In this document: one piece after another, positions 54,350 through 62,763 of the stretch
How positions within the stretch are numbered: position 1 is the stretch's first letter
Layout: each line of letters opens with the position of its first letter
Source of the DNA: Burkholderia sp. GAS332
Lineage (GTDB): Bacteria; Pseudomonadota; Gammaproteobacteria; Burkholderiales; Burkholderiaceae
NCBI GenBank assembly: GCA_900142905.1
Contig: FSRV01000003.1
Span: 496,001 to 560,000 of the forward strand
Length of the DNA: 64,000 bases
Direction of reading: 5' to 3'
The notes under the pieces: model-generated
Told to the model about the DNA's origin: nothing
The model's input: only the letters and a program-made list of their open reading frames with translations
Databases searched by the model: none
Program-made: the position numbers and the translations under genes

Positions 54350-55813
54350 ATGCCATTCGCACGGTGGGTATCCATACTGATGACAGCATGCGTGATGACG
54401 CTCACAACGGTCGGGTGTTCTGCCGGACAGTCCACTGCGCCGCCCGCACTTTACGCTGCGTTCGCTCCGGTCGCCCCGAAAGCGCAGCCGGCCACCGCCG
54501 CCAGCTTCGTCGGCAGGTTCTCAGCACTTGTTCTGCAGAACGGACCCGCTGTGGTCAATATCAGTTCGGTCCCGAAGGAACAGGTCGCGAATCCCGAGCC
54601 GTTATGGCCGCCGAGCGCGAATGAACACGATCCTTTCGTGCAGTTTTTCAGGCAATTTTCGCCTGGTCCGTTCCCTGACACCGGTGCAACGCCGAGAAAT
54701 GTCGGCTCGGGTTTCATCGTCCGGCCAGACGGCTATATCCTGACTGATGCCCGTCTCGTCGCTGACACGAATGAGGTCAAGGTCAAGCTGACGGACCGAC
54801 GTGAGTTCAAGGCGTCCGTCGTCGGTATCGATCAGTCCAGCGGCGTAGCGCTGCTGAAAATTGATGCGAACGGCCTGCCTACGGTGACGGTCGGTAAGCC
54901 GTCCGACATGAAGTCCGGCCAATGGGTTGTCGCAATCGGCGCGCCATACGGCTTCGAAAATACAGCCACGGCAGGCATCATCAGCAACACTGCGCGCCTT
55001 CTGCCGCAAGAGTCATTTATTCCGTTGATCCAGACGGATATGACAGCCACTACTGGCGACGACGGTGCCCCGCTCTTCAATCTGAACGGCGAGGTCATCG
55101 GCATTACGCTGGTCGCGCGACGCCAGGAGGGGCCTATCGAGGGAATTTCTTTTGCCATTCCGATCAACGCCGCAATGCAGATCGAGCAGCAATTGCTGCT
55201 TAACGGACGGGCCGAACACGGTCATCTTGGTGTGACCATTCAGGACGTCACCTGGCCTCTCGCGCAGTCTTTTGGTCTGAAAAAACCGGTCGGCGCCCTC
55301 ATCAGCAAAACGGACCGCCATGGTCCCGCAGCACGATCTGGACTGCGAAGTGGCGACATCATCCTGCAACTCAACGGCGCCGACATCACCGACTCGTCCC
55401 AACTGCCCATCGCAGTGGCGCAGTTGCGCCCCGGCACGTCGGTGCACATTCAATACTGGCGAGATCATGGCCCTCATGAGGCCGTGGTGGTGCTCGGCAC
55501 GACGCGCGGTACCGCACTGGCTTCAACCGGCGCCGGCGCCACGACCCCGGGCCGGTTGGGCCTGCTGGTAGGCCGCCTGACATCGGATGAAAAACAGCGA
55601 GCCGACGTATCCGGCGGGGTTCGTGTCGAACAGAGTGCTGGACTGGCCGCTCTGGCTGGCATCGTCCCCGGCGACATCGTGCTGCAGGTCAACCATGCGC
55701 CGGTGTCGGACCCGGCCCAGTTCCGCCAGAGAATGAGTGGCGCCCGGAATACGGTTGCTTTGCTGGTGCTGCACGACGGTCAGCAGAGGTTTGTGCCGCT
55801 CGATCTGGGGTAA
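54350..55813 (+). CDS. HtrA/DegP-like protein with all three catalytic residues replaced, two PDZ domains
   Basis: 487 residues. N-terminal signal (RWVSILMTACVMTLTTVGC), a trypsin-like DegP fold at about 50-280, then PDZ domains at about 290-385 and 400-485 (GVTIQDVTWPLAQSFGLKKP; GVRVEQSAGLAALAGIVPGD). Normal DegP has TNAHVV, SDIAL and GNSGG. Here the equivalents are TDARLV (His to Arg135), SSGVAL (Asp to Gly165) and GDDGAP (Ser to Asp238). The protein should therefore lack protease activity but could bind or chaperone periplasmic proteins. The frame is intact, arguing against simple decay. Confidence 0.92.
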   Translation: MPFARWVSILMTACVMTLTTVGCSAGQSTAPPALYAAFAPVAPKAQPATAASFVGRFSALVLQNGPAVVNISSVPKEQVANPEPLWPPSANEHDPFVQFFRQFSPGPFPDTGATPRNVGSGFIVRPDGYILTDARLVADTNEVKVKLTDRREFKASVVGIDQSSGVALLKIDANGLPTVTVGKPSDMKSGQWVVAIGAPYGFENTATAGIISNTARLLPQESFIPLIQTDMTATTGDDGAPLFNLNGEVIGITLVARRQEGPIEGISFAIPINAAMQIEQQLLLNGRAEHGHLGVTIQDVTWPLAQSFGLKKPVGALISKTDRHGPAARSGLRSGDIILQLNGADITDSSQLPIAVAQLRPGTSVHIQYWRDHGPHEAVVVLGTTRGTALASTGAGATTPGRLGLLVGRLTSDEKQRADVSGGVRVEQSAGLAALAGIVPGDIVLQVNHAPVSDPAQFRQRMSGARNTVALLVLHDGQQRFVPLDLG

Positions 55814-55865
55814 GGCGTCTGTCCCGGACGTCCTGTCAGTCCTGATGCTTTCGATGGGGGTTGTG

Positions 55866-56297
55866 ATGAAGTCAAGCTCGATATTGCTACGCACATCCGT
55901 GGCCGTGATGGCCGCATGTGGCAGCCAGTTCGTACTCGCGGCGAGTCCGGTTCTCCCGCCCGCGCGCGCCGAAGGTGCCATTACCTACCTGACTGGTGGC
56001 ATCGGAAGCGACCAGTCTTCGGCAATCAAGAGTGTGATGAATAAGTACCCGCTCGTGCTCGAGTTCGTCGGCAAAACGGATGCCGGAAATGACTATCTGG
56101 CTGACGTACCCGTGACGATCTCCGACTCGCACGGCAAGGACCTGCTGAGTACGAAGTCTGACGGCCCATTCATGCTGGTGTCGCTGCCGCATGGGCGGTA
56201 CAGCGTAACCGCCACCTACAACGGAAACACCAGGCATCGGGAAGTGAACATTACCGGCACGATGCACGCTCATGAGATTTTCACGTGGCCGATGTAG
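55866..56297 (+). CDS. Secreted protein with a beta-sandwich-like domain
   Basis: 143 residues. Signal peptide (SILLRTSVAVMAACGSQFVL), then a domain resembling carboxypeptidase-regulatory/Cna-B-like folds: YLADVPVTISDSHGKDLLST and PHGRYSVTATYNGNTRHREV. It starts 53 bp after the HtrA-like gene on the same strand, so it is probably co-expressed and could be its client. Start ATG 55866 gives the signal peptide. Confidence 0.78.
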   Translation: MKSSSILLRTSVAVMAACGSQFVLAASPVLPPARAEGAITYLTGGIGSDQSSAIKSVMNKYPLVLEFVGKTDAGNDYLADVPVTISDSHGKDLLSTKSDGPFMLVSLPHGRYSVTATYNGNTRHREVNITGTMHAHEIFTWPM

Positions 56298-56646
56298 ACA
56301 GCGAGGCAGTGATTTCACGCGCTGTGATCGCGGCCGCGGGGACCCACGCGAGCCATAGTCATTCATCTGCGTCGCGTTGGCGCGACCGCGCGTGCAAATA
56401 CGATCGGCGAGCCCGCGCGCGTCAGATCGGAGGATGTCCGATCCGGCCGACCCGTCGCCCGCGCGATCGGCCGCCTCAGGTACGCGCCGGGTCTGGCGCT
56501 GATGTTACCAGTCACCATCGCGGTGCTGGCGATCACGATTGAAATCGGCGGTGTCGTTTTGAGACTGTTCTGATGCGACGCACAGGTGCCCCTGCGCCGC
56601 GAGGAATTGCGGCAGCTGGCTGCGGACCCGCCGGGTTCCGTGAGGT
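56298..56646. other. Intergenic with a coding-like remnant
   Basis: About 350 bp. A start-less plus-strand frame (56328-56573) ends in a hydrophobic helix (GLALMLPVTIAVLAITIEIG), suggesting a small membrane protein whose start is lost or unusual. Not called as a gene. Confidence 0.4.
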
Positions 56647-57072
56647 TCACACAGAGTCCGCACTATTCTGGAACGCCCAGCCAAATGACTGGACCTCCGA
56701 TTTGTGCAAGACCGCGAGCTTCGCGAGGCAACGTTCCCCCTTGGCAAGCAGGTGCACTTCCACCTGACGGCGGTCGTGCGCACTGGGTTTTCGGATGACG
56801 AACCCCGCTGCCTCGCATCGGGACACGAGCGCAACTGTTCCGTTCGGAGATGCCTGCAGACGTTCAGCCAGTTCACCGACGGTGGCCCAGTCTCGGTTTG
56901 GGAAACCCTTTACGTGAAGCAACAACATGTACTGCAGAGGCGTGATCCCCTCTGCATGCACGATCTTTTCGGAAAAGTGAAGGAAACGCCGGAGCTGATA
57001 GCGGAATTCCGACAGCTCTTCCAGTTCCTGCTTGGTCAGCCCCGCACTGCTCTGGCGATTTCTGGTGCCCAT
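56647..57072 (-). CDS. MarR-family transcriptional regulator (copy 2)
   Basis: 141 residues, clearly paralogous to copy 1 at 36118: LSEFRYQLRRFLHFSEKIVH, ITPLQYMLLLHVKGFPNRDW, TVGELAERLQASPNGTVALV, and the DRRQVEVHLLAKGER wing. A palindrome lies upstream at 57106-57120, so it is likely autoregulated. The genes on either side (secreted proteins, HtrA-like) are possible targets. Confidence 0.92.
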   Translation of the reverse strand: MGTRNRQSSAGLTKQELEELSEFRYQLRRFLHFSEKIVHAEGITPLQYMLLLHVKGFPNRDWATVGELAERLQASPNGTVALVSRCEAAGFVIRKPSAHDRRQVEVHLLAKGERCLAKLAVLHKSEVQSFGWAFQNSADSV

Positions 57073-57105
57073 AGCCCGCTCTTTCTGGAATCACGCACGA
57101 CATTG

Positions 57106-57120
57106 GAAGTGTGTCACTTC
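57106..57120. promoter_or_regulatory. Palindrome upstream of MarR copy 2
   Basis: GAAGTG-TGT-CACTTC, a perfect 6-bp-arm dyad 34 bp upstream of the MarR start, next to an AT-rich TATATT promoter-like stretch. Differs from the palindrome beside MarR copy 1, so the two regulators may have different sites. Confidence 0.55.
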
Positions 57121-57336
57121 ATGACCTAATATAAATGCAGATTCTGAGAATCGCAAAGCGACCACTCAAATGAAGCGTTTCTTTCGCCGCAGTAGACCGA
57201 ACCGGCATTGCCCTGGCGCTTTACGCTTCCGGAGGAATGGTTCCGGTGGGGCTTTTCGTGCCGGTCCCAGACAGGTGATGATTCACGCCGAAATAGGCGC
57301 CGCATGCGGTGTAACTCCAGGACAGGACAAAAAGAG

Positions 57337-57648
57337 ATGAAACACGGCCTGATCGCAAGCTTCGCACTCCTGGCGACGTCTTTTGCAAACGGTACCCTGT
57401 ACGCCTGTCCGGAAGGCAGCGTCGACGTTGCGATGGTACTCCCCCTGGATGCGGGCGCCACGATCGTGGCTAACGGCGTGAGGGCGCAAGGCGGTGCGCT
57501 TGTGCATGTTATCTACATGCCGTCGTCGCCCCCGCACGTATGGTCGTTCTACCCTTCGTTGCCAAACACCACCAGCTACCGCGACGGGCGACGCGCTCGG
57601 TTGCACGGCGACAGCTTCGAATGGCCGCGGCGCGAGGATGGCAAGTAG
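57337..57648 (+). CDS. Secreted hypothetical protein
   Basis: 103 residues from ATG 57337: signal peptide MKHGLIASFALLATSFANGT, then YACPEGSVDVAMVLPLDAGA and VHVIYMPSSPPHVWSFYPSL. AAAGAG upstream. Short soluble periplasmic or outer-membrane-associated protein; family not recognised. Confidence 0.65.
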   Translation: MKHGLIASFALLATSFANGTLYACPEGSVDVAMVLPLDAGATIVANGVRAQGGALVHVIYMPSSPPHVWSFYPSLPNTTSYRDGRRARLHGDSFEWPRREDGK

Positions 57649-57922
57649 CGCCGGATGGAGACGCACAATCTCGTGCGTTGTCGTCCCGGATTCAGGCGCC
57701 TTTCTCGCATCACGCCAACTCCCGCTCGGGTTCGATGTCCTCAGTACACCGCACGACGTGGATTGGGTACTGAGCATGAACACAGGAAACCCACGCATTT
57801 GCGGTCGACTGCTCCAGTTCAGCCGCCCGGCCAGACTTCCTGAACATTCTCGTGATGATCAAGAACGCGTTCGCAGATTCCAAATCAAACGTACATGAAC
57901 TCGCGAATGCATGGAGTACGAG

Positions 57923-58543
57923 ATGACGCAAATCGCGCAGGATCGGATGGACGACAGTCGCCGTAGGTGGTTAATAGCAACATCCGTTGCAGGAAGCATC
58001 GCGGGCGTTGCCACACTTGTACCGTTCATTGACTCGTTCGCCCAGTCCGAAAAGACCAGAGCAGCCGGCGCTCCGGTCCGGGCGGACATCAGCAAACTGG
58101 ACGCAGGAGACATGGTGACCGTCGGGTGGCGCCGCGTGCCGGTGTTTGTAGTCAGCCGGACTCCGCAAATGCTGGCTGAAGTGGTAGCAGCAAATGCTAT
58201 GGTCGCCGATCCCGACACGAAGCGACCGTTCTCGATGCCACTGCCAGGTTACTGCAGAAACGAATACCGGTCGCGTGCGGATCACGGGAATATTCTCGTG
58301 GTGGTGGGTGTCTGCACTCATCTCGACTGTACGCCGAGACCGCGGTTTCAGCCCGGCCCGCAGGCCAATCTCCCGGACAACTGGCCAGGAGGGTTCCTTT
58401 GTCCCTGTCACGGTTCCACCTACGACCTTGCAGGCCGCGTATTCAAGGACAAACCGGCGCCGCAGAACCTGGACGTGCCACGCTATATGTTCGATTCGCT
58501 CACAAGCATAGTGATCGGAAAGGATGAGCACGGAGAAGCATGA
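57923..58543 (+). CDS. Rieske 2Fe-2S protein, orphan PetA-like
   Basis: 206 residues from ATG 57923 (MTQIAQDRMDDSRRRWLIAT). N-terminal membrane anchor (ATSVAGSIAGVATLVPFIDS) preceded by Arg-rich residues as in Tat-exported PetA. Rieske motifs CTHLDC (usually CTHLGC) and CPCHGSTYD. No cytochrome b or c1 genes adjacent, so it is an isolated paralogue of the bc1 Rieske subunit. It could serve another electron-transfer chain, perhaps with the HiPIP at 42938. Confidence 0.9.
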   Translation: MTQIAQDRMDDSRRRWLIATSVAGSIAGVATLVPFIDSFAQSEKTRAAGAPVRADISKLDAGDMVTVGWRRVPVFVVSRTPQMLAEVVAANAMVADPDTKRPFSMPLPGYCRNEYRSRADHGNILVVVGVCTHLDCTPRPRFQPGPQANLPDNWPGGFLCPCHGSTYDLAGRVFKDKPAPQNLDVPRYMFDSLTSIVIGKDEHGEA

Positions 58544-58944
58544 CTGGGCACCTGATCCGTTGGCCGACGTTCCGGGAGGTCTTCGAACAAATCGCCGCGA
58601 TGCATGGTGAAGGTATATCCGTGCCTATCGTCGAGCAGAACGTGGGACAGCCGTCGACGTCGCCGATACTGCGCGTGTGCTCGATGACAGGCGGTTTGCC
58701 TTCCCTGGCCCAGTCAGTGAATTCGGAAGCGGCGAAGCATGGGCGCCCGCGCTACCGGGTGCAAACGTTGAGAATTAGGTTGCTCCGGGCGCAGGCCCCG
58801 GGGACCACGTTGGATAGCATAAGGGCAAGCGTCCTCCATAGATCGCCGAAGTTCGTCAAGACGCAACGTATCAATAGATACATTGCCGCTGGAAGTTTGT
58901 GTTCCCCCTGGCGCGCAAAACGGGATAAAGCACTAGTCCAGTAA
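58540..58944 (+). CDS. Hypothetical protein overlapping the Rieske gene
   Basis: 134 codons; its ATG overlaps the Rieske stop (ATGA), a typical translational-coupling junction. The product (MTGHLIRWPTFREVFEQIAA) has no recognised domain, and the C-terminal half is basic. It overlaps the convergent DUF4336 gene by 12 bp. Possibly the front of a longer lost gene. Confidence 0.4.
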   Translation: MTGHLIRWPTFREVFEQIAAMHGEGISVPIVEQNVGQPSTSPILRVCSMTGGLPSLAQSVNSEAAKHGRPRYRVQTLRIRLLRAQAPGTTLDSIRASVLHRSPKFVKTQRINRYIAAGSLCSPWRAKRDKALVQ

Positions 58945-59682
58945 CCAGCGGAATGCACGCCGCAACTCGCTCACCCCATCCTTTTCGTACCAGCGGCCAT
59001 GTGCAAGAATGACCCGCTCGGGGTTCCATTGGATCATCTTTTCGATCGCCGATTTGAGTTCTTTCCGCCGCCTTACGAACGTTAACCGCAAGTCGCGAGG
59101 CATCTGCCCGTCCGGATCCTGAACACCTCCAAGGCGCGTCAGCATACGCATAGCGAACGAGTCGAGCTTCGTTGATTCGAAATTCTCAATAAGGTCGGTC
59201 AGAATCAGCGTCCGACTCGCGTGGTGGAAAAACTCGACCTCGGTCAGATAGCTGCCGGTGACCGGAAGTGTAGCCAGCTCGGTATCCCATTCGTAACTGA
59301 GGCCACCATCCAACGGCAGACCGTGAAACCTGAGGTGATCCTTCGCCTGCTCCCTGATGCCCGGCGCTAAAAAAACAAACGCCTCAGGGAACGCAGCTCG
59401 CCATTCCGGTATTGACCAATAGTGAAGGCGGTTTGGTCCGACGATCCATCGCGGTTCGCCTATGCTCTCGATTTCGGCCTTAAGTTCGGATATCAGCCGT
59501 GTCGGCGAATGAATGAAGAGACGCGATCCTGAAAGCTGTACGATCGTCATTCTGGTCGGAAACGGCATCTTCGGCCAGGGCATGCCAAACCGGATGATCG
59601 GACCGTCGACGATCCAGAGATTTTCCGCGATACGCTTGAGCGTATTCAATGGCGGATAAGTCGCATTCGAAGTAACAATCAT
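58933..59682 (-). CDS. DUF4336 family protein (metallo-beta-lactamase-like)
   Basis: 249 residues from ATG 59682. Segments AENLWIVDGPIIRFGMPWPK, FIHSPTRLISELKAEIESIG, WIVGPNRLHYWSIPEWRAAF, EVEFFHHASRTLILTDLIEN and RVILAHGRWYEKDG match DUF4336, a family predicted to share the MBL fold but with an unusual metal site. Enzyme activity unknown. A TTG six codons earlier is an alternative start. Confidence 0.85.
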   Translation of the reverse strand: MIVTSNATYPPLNTLKRIAENLWIVDGPIIRFGMPWPKMPFPTRMTIVQLSGSRLFIHSPTRLISELKAEIESIGEPRWIVGPNRLHYWSIPEWRAAFPEAFVFLAPGIREQAKDHLRFHGLPLDGGLSYEWDTELATLPVTGSYLTEVEFFHHASRTLILTDLIENFESTKLDSFAMRMLTRLGGVQDPDGQMPRDLRLTFVRRRKELKSAIEKMIQWNPERVILAHGRWYEKDGVSELRRAFRWLLD

Positions 59683-60145
59683 TTTTTTGGAGAACCGCAA
59701 TCTTCAATGGATATATGGCGGCCTGCCACCATATCTTAACAAGCCCGGCTCGCCAGAATCAGGCACGTCGCGTGCTGTCAACTTCCTCCTTGTATATGTC
59801 ACTATGTGATATAAAATGTAAACGGGCCTTCGTATGACAGGACTTGGACCAGGGGCAACCCCGAAGCAGCACGTCACCGTCAGTCGCGAAGGGTGCGTGC
59901 GCCCGTGGAAACATCATGTTCCGCCTCCGCCAGTAGCCAGCCATCTGGAAGGCCCTCAGGCAAACGTCACCGGTGCCATCCTGTCGTCGCGCATGACAGT
60001 TTCCCGGCACGTTTGCAGAGGGTGTAGCGCGACCAGGTACATTGGATGCCCCTCCGTCCGACTTCCGCGGATCCACATTGGTTTGGTGCAGGAGGGGCTT
60101 TCGTACACAGCGGAGCGCCTCGAACCAAATACAGGAGGCTACATC
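59683..60145. other. Divergent promoter region
   Basis: About 460 bp between the DUF4336 gene (minus) and DUF1840 gene (plus). It contains an imperfect dyad, ATGTCAC-TA-TGTGATAT, at about 59797-59814, possibly an operator. No gene supported. Confidence 0.5.
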
Positions 60146-60475
60146 ATGCTTGTCACGTTTCAATCGCCTGCAGCGCCGGACGTTGTCATGCTCAGGAATC
60201 TCGCTGAATACCTGCTGAACCTGATTGGCAAGCACGTCGGTGCACGCGGCGCAATTCAGCATGACGAATTGGCTCACGCAATCGTTCGCCTTGAAGCAGC
60301 AATTTCCGAAGAAGCACGCGCCGAAACCGCACTTGAATCGCTCTACCATGTGCCGAATAGCCGCAATTATGATGCGGACGACGATCGAGGTGGGCTTGCG
60401 CAACGGGCATGGCCACTGCTTGATATGATGCGCGAGGCCCGTCGGCAGAATGCGGACATTATCTGGGGCCTTTAG
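60146..60475 (+). CDS. DUF1840 domain protein
   Basis: 109 residues, MLVTFQSPAAPDVVMLRNLA at the start, ending LAQRAWPLLDMMREARRQNA and DIIWGL, both typical of DUF1840. AGGAGG is 7 nt before the ATG. Family members are small cytoplasmic proteins of unknown role in betaproteobacteria. Confidence 0.9.
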   Translation: MLVTFQSPAAPDVVMLRNLAEYLLNLIGKHVGARGAIQHDELAHAIVRLEAAISEEARAETALESLYHVPNSRNYDADDDRGGLAQRAWPLLDMMREARRQNADIIWGL

Positions 60476-60699
60476 CGCCACTTTGTCGATGTGATATGGC
60501 ACCGGCGGGCAAAGGACGCCTTGCTCGCGGACAAAGACGGGCCGCCAGGCAGAACTGCAATCGGGCAGTACAGCGATGCTGGCGTGCGACAGTCCTCCAT
60601 CAGGGATTCGTTAATCCACGTTACTGGGTGCGGTAGGCCAAATGTGCGAAATCATCGACAGATCTCACCGCTGCGCACCTCGGGGTGATCGTCGATCCT

Positions 60700-61300
60700 C
60701 GAACCGTCATGTTTCGCGACGGTCACCGTGTACGGACTTCACAATCTTAAGGATTGTCACAGTTGCCTGTTCCCAGACGTCGGCCCGGGGCCGCCTGAAC
60801 AGGGAAAACGGCGAAATCCTGGCCCGAACGGTGGCGGTGGCGTTGCACAACGCTTCACCAGCAGCCCCGATCAGTGTGGTCACGTCGCCTTCCTGTTCCG
60901 GTGCTGGGTTGGCCAGGCCGATGCAAGCGGTCACCCGTCCGTATTCGCCGGCCGCATCCTCAACGGCCATTTCGCCGATATCGTCGCGGATCTGTTCGTT
61001 GATCCAACTACCCAACATGCGGGGCGTCCGGCCGCACCACGACGAAGGCCTCCCAGCCGCAGCGCTACATCGTCCGTGAGCCGCCACGGGACAATAGACA
61101 TCGTGGTAGGCCTTGAGCCAATCGATATTGACGAGCAGCAGCGAAGACATGCTGCGCGCGCGTGGAGTCCGGCACCGCAGCTCGTCGAGAATATCTCCCA
61201 GCATGCCGAAGCGTCCCGTGACCGTGACATGGACAGAACGCTGAGGAAGAGGCTCGCATCCGGATGGTCCCGCTGGATGGTCAAATGCGATCCGGGAGCT
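60700..61300 (-). pseudogene. Decayed GGDEF-domain (diguanylate cyclase) gene
   Basis: On the minus strand the 255-codon frame 61474-60707 contains SMSSLLLVNIDWLKAYHDVY, matching the GGDEF-family N-terminal strand, and further on GEYGRVTACIGLANPAPEQE and TTLIGAAGEALCNATATVRA, matching the C-terminal part. The region that should hold GGDEF is out of frame and unrecognisable. Several indels and substitutions; an old pseudogene. Confidence 0.7.
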
Positions 61301-61515
61301 TGCCGAGGTGAGGCACGTGCCCGGCGGACTCAACGACGCGACTGCCCAATGCGTTCGGCACCAGCGTCGAGCCAGGATATCTTGCGCGTTGCATGCCAAG
61401 GCCGGAAGTCCCGCACCTGTGATCAGACCGTGGGGCACAAGCGCTCGGTAGAATAGGTTTGAAGCCGATCGCAACCGGAACGGCCGCAGCGAAGACCTAA
61501 CCAGCGCCGTGCATT

Positions 61516-62676
61516 ATGACCTTGTTTCAAACCGTGACAATCCTGTTCGTCCTGACTGCGTTGGGCGGTTATCTGAATCACCGCCTTCTTCATCTGCCGC
61601 CGACGATCGGCCTGATGGCAATTGCGCTTGTTTCCTCTCTCATACTGGTCGTTCTGGGGGAGACCGGTGTCGTCGAAGTTGACAAGTATGCCCACTTCGT
61701 ACCAAGCATCGATTTCGGCAACCTGGTATTTCACGGTTTTCTGGCCTTTCTGCTATTCGCAGGGGCGCTACATGTGGACCTGACCGATCTGTACAAGGTT
61801 AAGTGGACCGTCACCATTCTTTCCACCGTCGGCACCATCATCTCGACGTTTGTCATAGGTGTCCTGTTCTGGTGCGCCGCGTATTCGTTTGGTTATGATC
61901 TGCGCATTATTTACGCCTTGCTGTTCGGTGCATTGATCTCGCCAACTGATCCCATTGCGGTGCTGGGCATCATCAAAAAGGCAGGAGCGCCGAAGGATCA
62001 GGAAACCCGCATTACGGGAGAGAGCCTGTTCAACGACGGTGTCGGTGCGGTCATCTTTCTGACCATCCTGGATATTGCTACCGGACGCAGTGAACCGAGC
62101 GTTGCCAGCGTGTCGTGGTTTTTTGTCCAGGAAGCGCTTGGCGGGATCGCGCTCGGTTGGCTTCTCGGCTGGGTCGTGTTCCAACTTCTTCGTAAGGTTA
62201 ACGATTATCAGGTCGAGGTTCTGCTTTCCGTCGCACTATGCATGGGGTCCTATGCGCTTGCTGACGCGATTCGTATGTCAGGGCCAATCGCCGTGGTGGT
62301 CGCCGGGCTGTTCCTGGGTAACAGCGGACGGAGTCCGGCGATGCATGCACGGACACAGGACTATCTGGGGACGTTCTGGCAACTGATCGACGAGCTGCTG
62401 AACAGCTTGCTATTTCTGCTGATCGGCCTGGAAATTCTAGCAATCAGGGAGACTGGAACCTATCTCGTCCTCGGACTGGCCGGTATTGCCTGCGTATTGA
62501 TCGGGCGGGGCATCAGCGTCCTGATCCCTATCCGGATCATGAGCTTCGTTGTGACTTTCCCGAAGGGCACGATTACACTGCTGACATGGGGTGGCCTGAG
62601 GGGCGCCCTTTCGATCGCGCTGGCTTTCCTGCTACCTCAAGGTCCCGAGCACGAGTTGATTCTCACGACCACATAG
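61516..62676 (+). CDS. CPA1 Na+/H+ antiporter, C-terminus cut by a TAG
   Basis: 386 codons. Membrane antiporter of the NhaP/CPA1 family: GALISPTDPIAVLGIIKKAG, the ND motif ESLFNDGVGAVIFL, and GGLRGALSIALAFLLP. A TAG at 62674-62676 follows ELILTTT; the same frame continues IVVIFSILVQGLTFGPLLRK to a TGA at 62761, the usual end of these proteins. One nonsense mutation thus removes the last helix of a 415-residue protein. Predicted role is pH and Na+ homeostasis. Confidence 0.88.
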   Translation: MTLFQTVTILFVLTALGGYLNHRLLHLPPTIGLMAIALVSSLILVVLGETGVVEVDKYAHFVPSIDFGNLVFHGFLAFLLFAGALHVDLTDLYKVKWTVTILSTVGTIISTFVIGVLFWCAAYSFGYDLRIIYALLFGALISPTDPIAVLGIIKKAGAPKDQETRITGESLFNDGVGAVIFLTILDIATGRSEPSVASVSWFFVQEALGGIALGWLLGWVVFQLLRKVNDYQVEVLLSVALCMGSYALADAIRMSGPIAVVVAGLFLGNSGRSPAMHARTQDYLGTFWQLIDELLNSLLFLLIGLEILAIRETGTYLVLGLAGIACVLIGRGISVLIPIRIMSFVVTFPKGTITLLTWGGLRGALSIALAFLLPQGPEHELILTTT

Positions 62677-62763
62677 ATCGTTGTAATCTTCTCGATCCTG
62701 GTTCAGGGGCTGACGTTCGGTCCACTGCTCAGAAAAATCGTTCCTCCAACGCAGGACATTTGA
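62677..62763 (+). pseudogene. Severed C-terminus of the CPA1 antiporter
   Basis: 28 codons in frame with the antiporter, after the TAG: IVVIFSILVQGLTFGPLLRK, then IVPPTQDI and TGA. It belongs to the last transmembrane helix. Confidence 0.85.

Noticed and set aside
59759..60502. 247-codon minus-strand frame overlapping DUF1840
   Set aside because: It is opposite the clearly recognisable DUF1840 gene and has Cys/Arg-rich composition without motifs.
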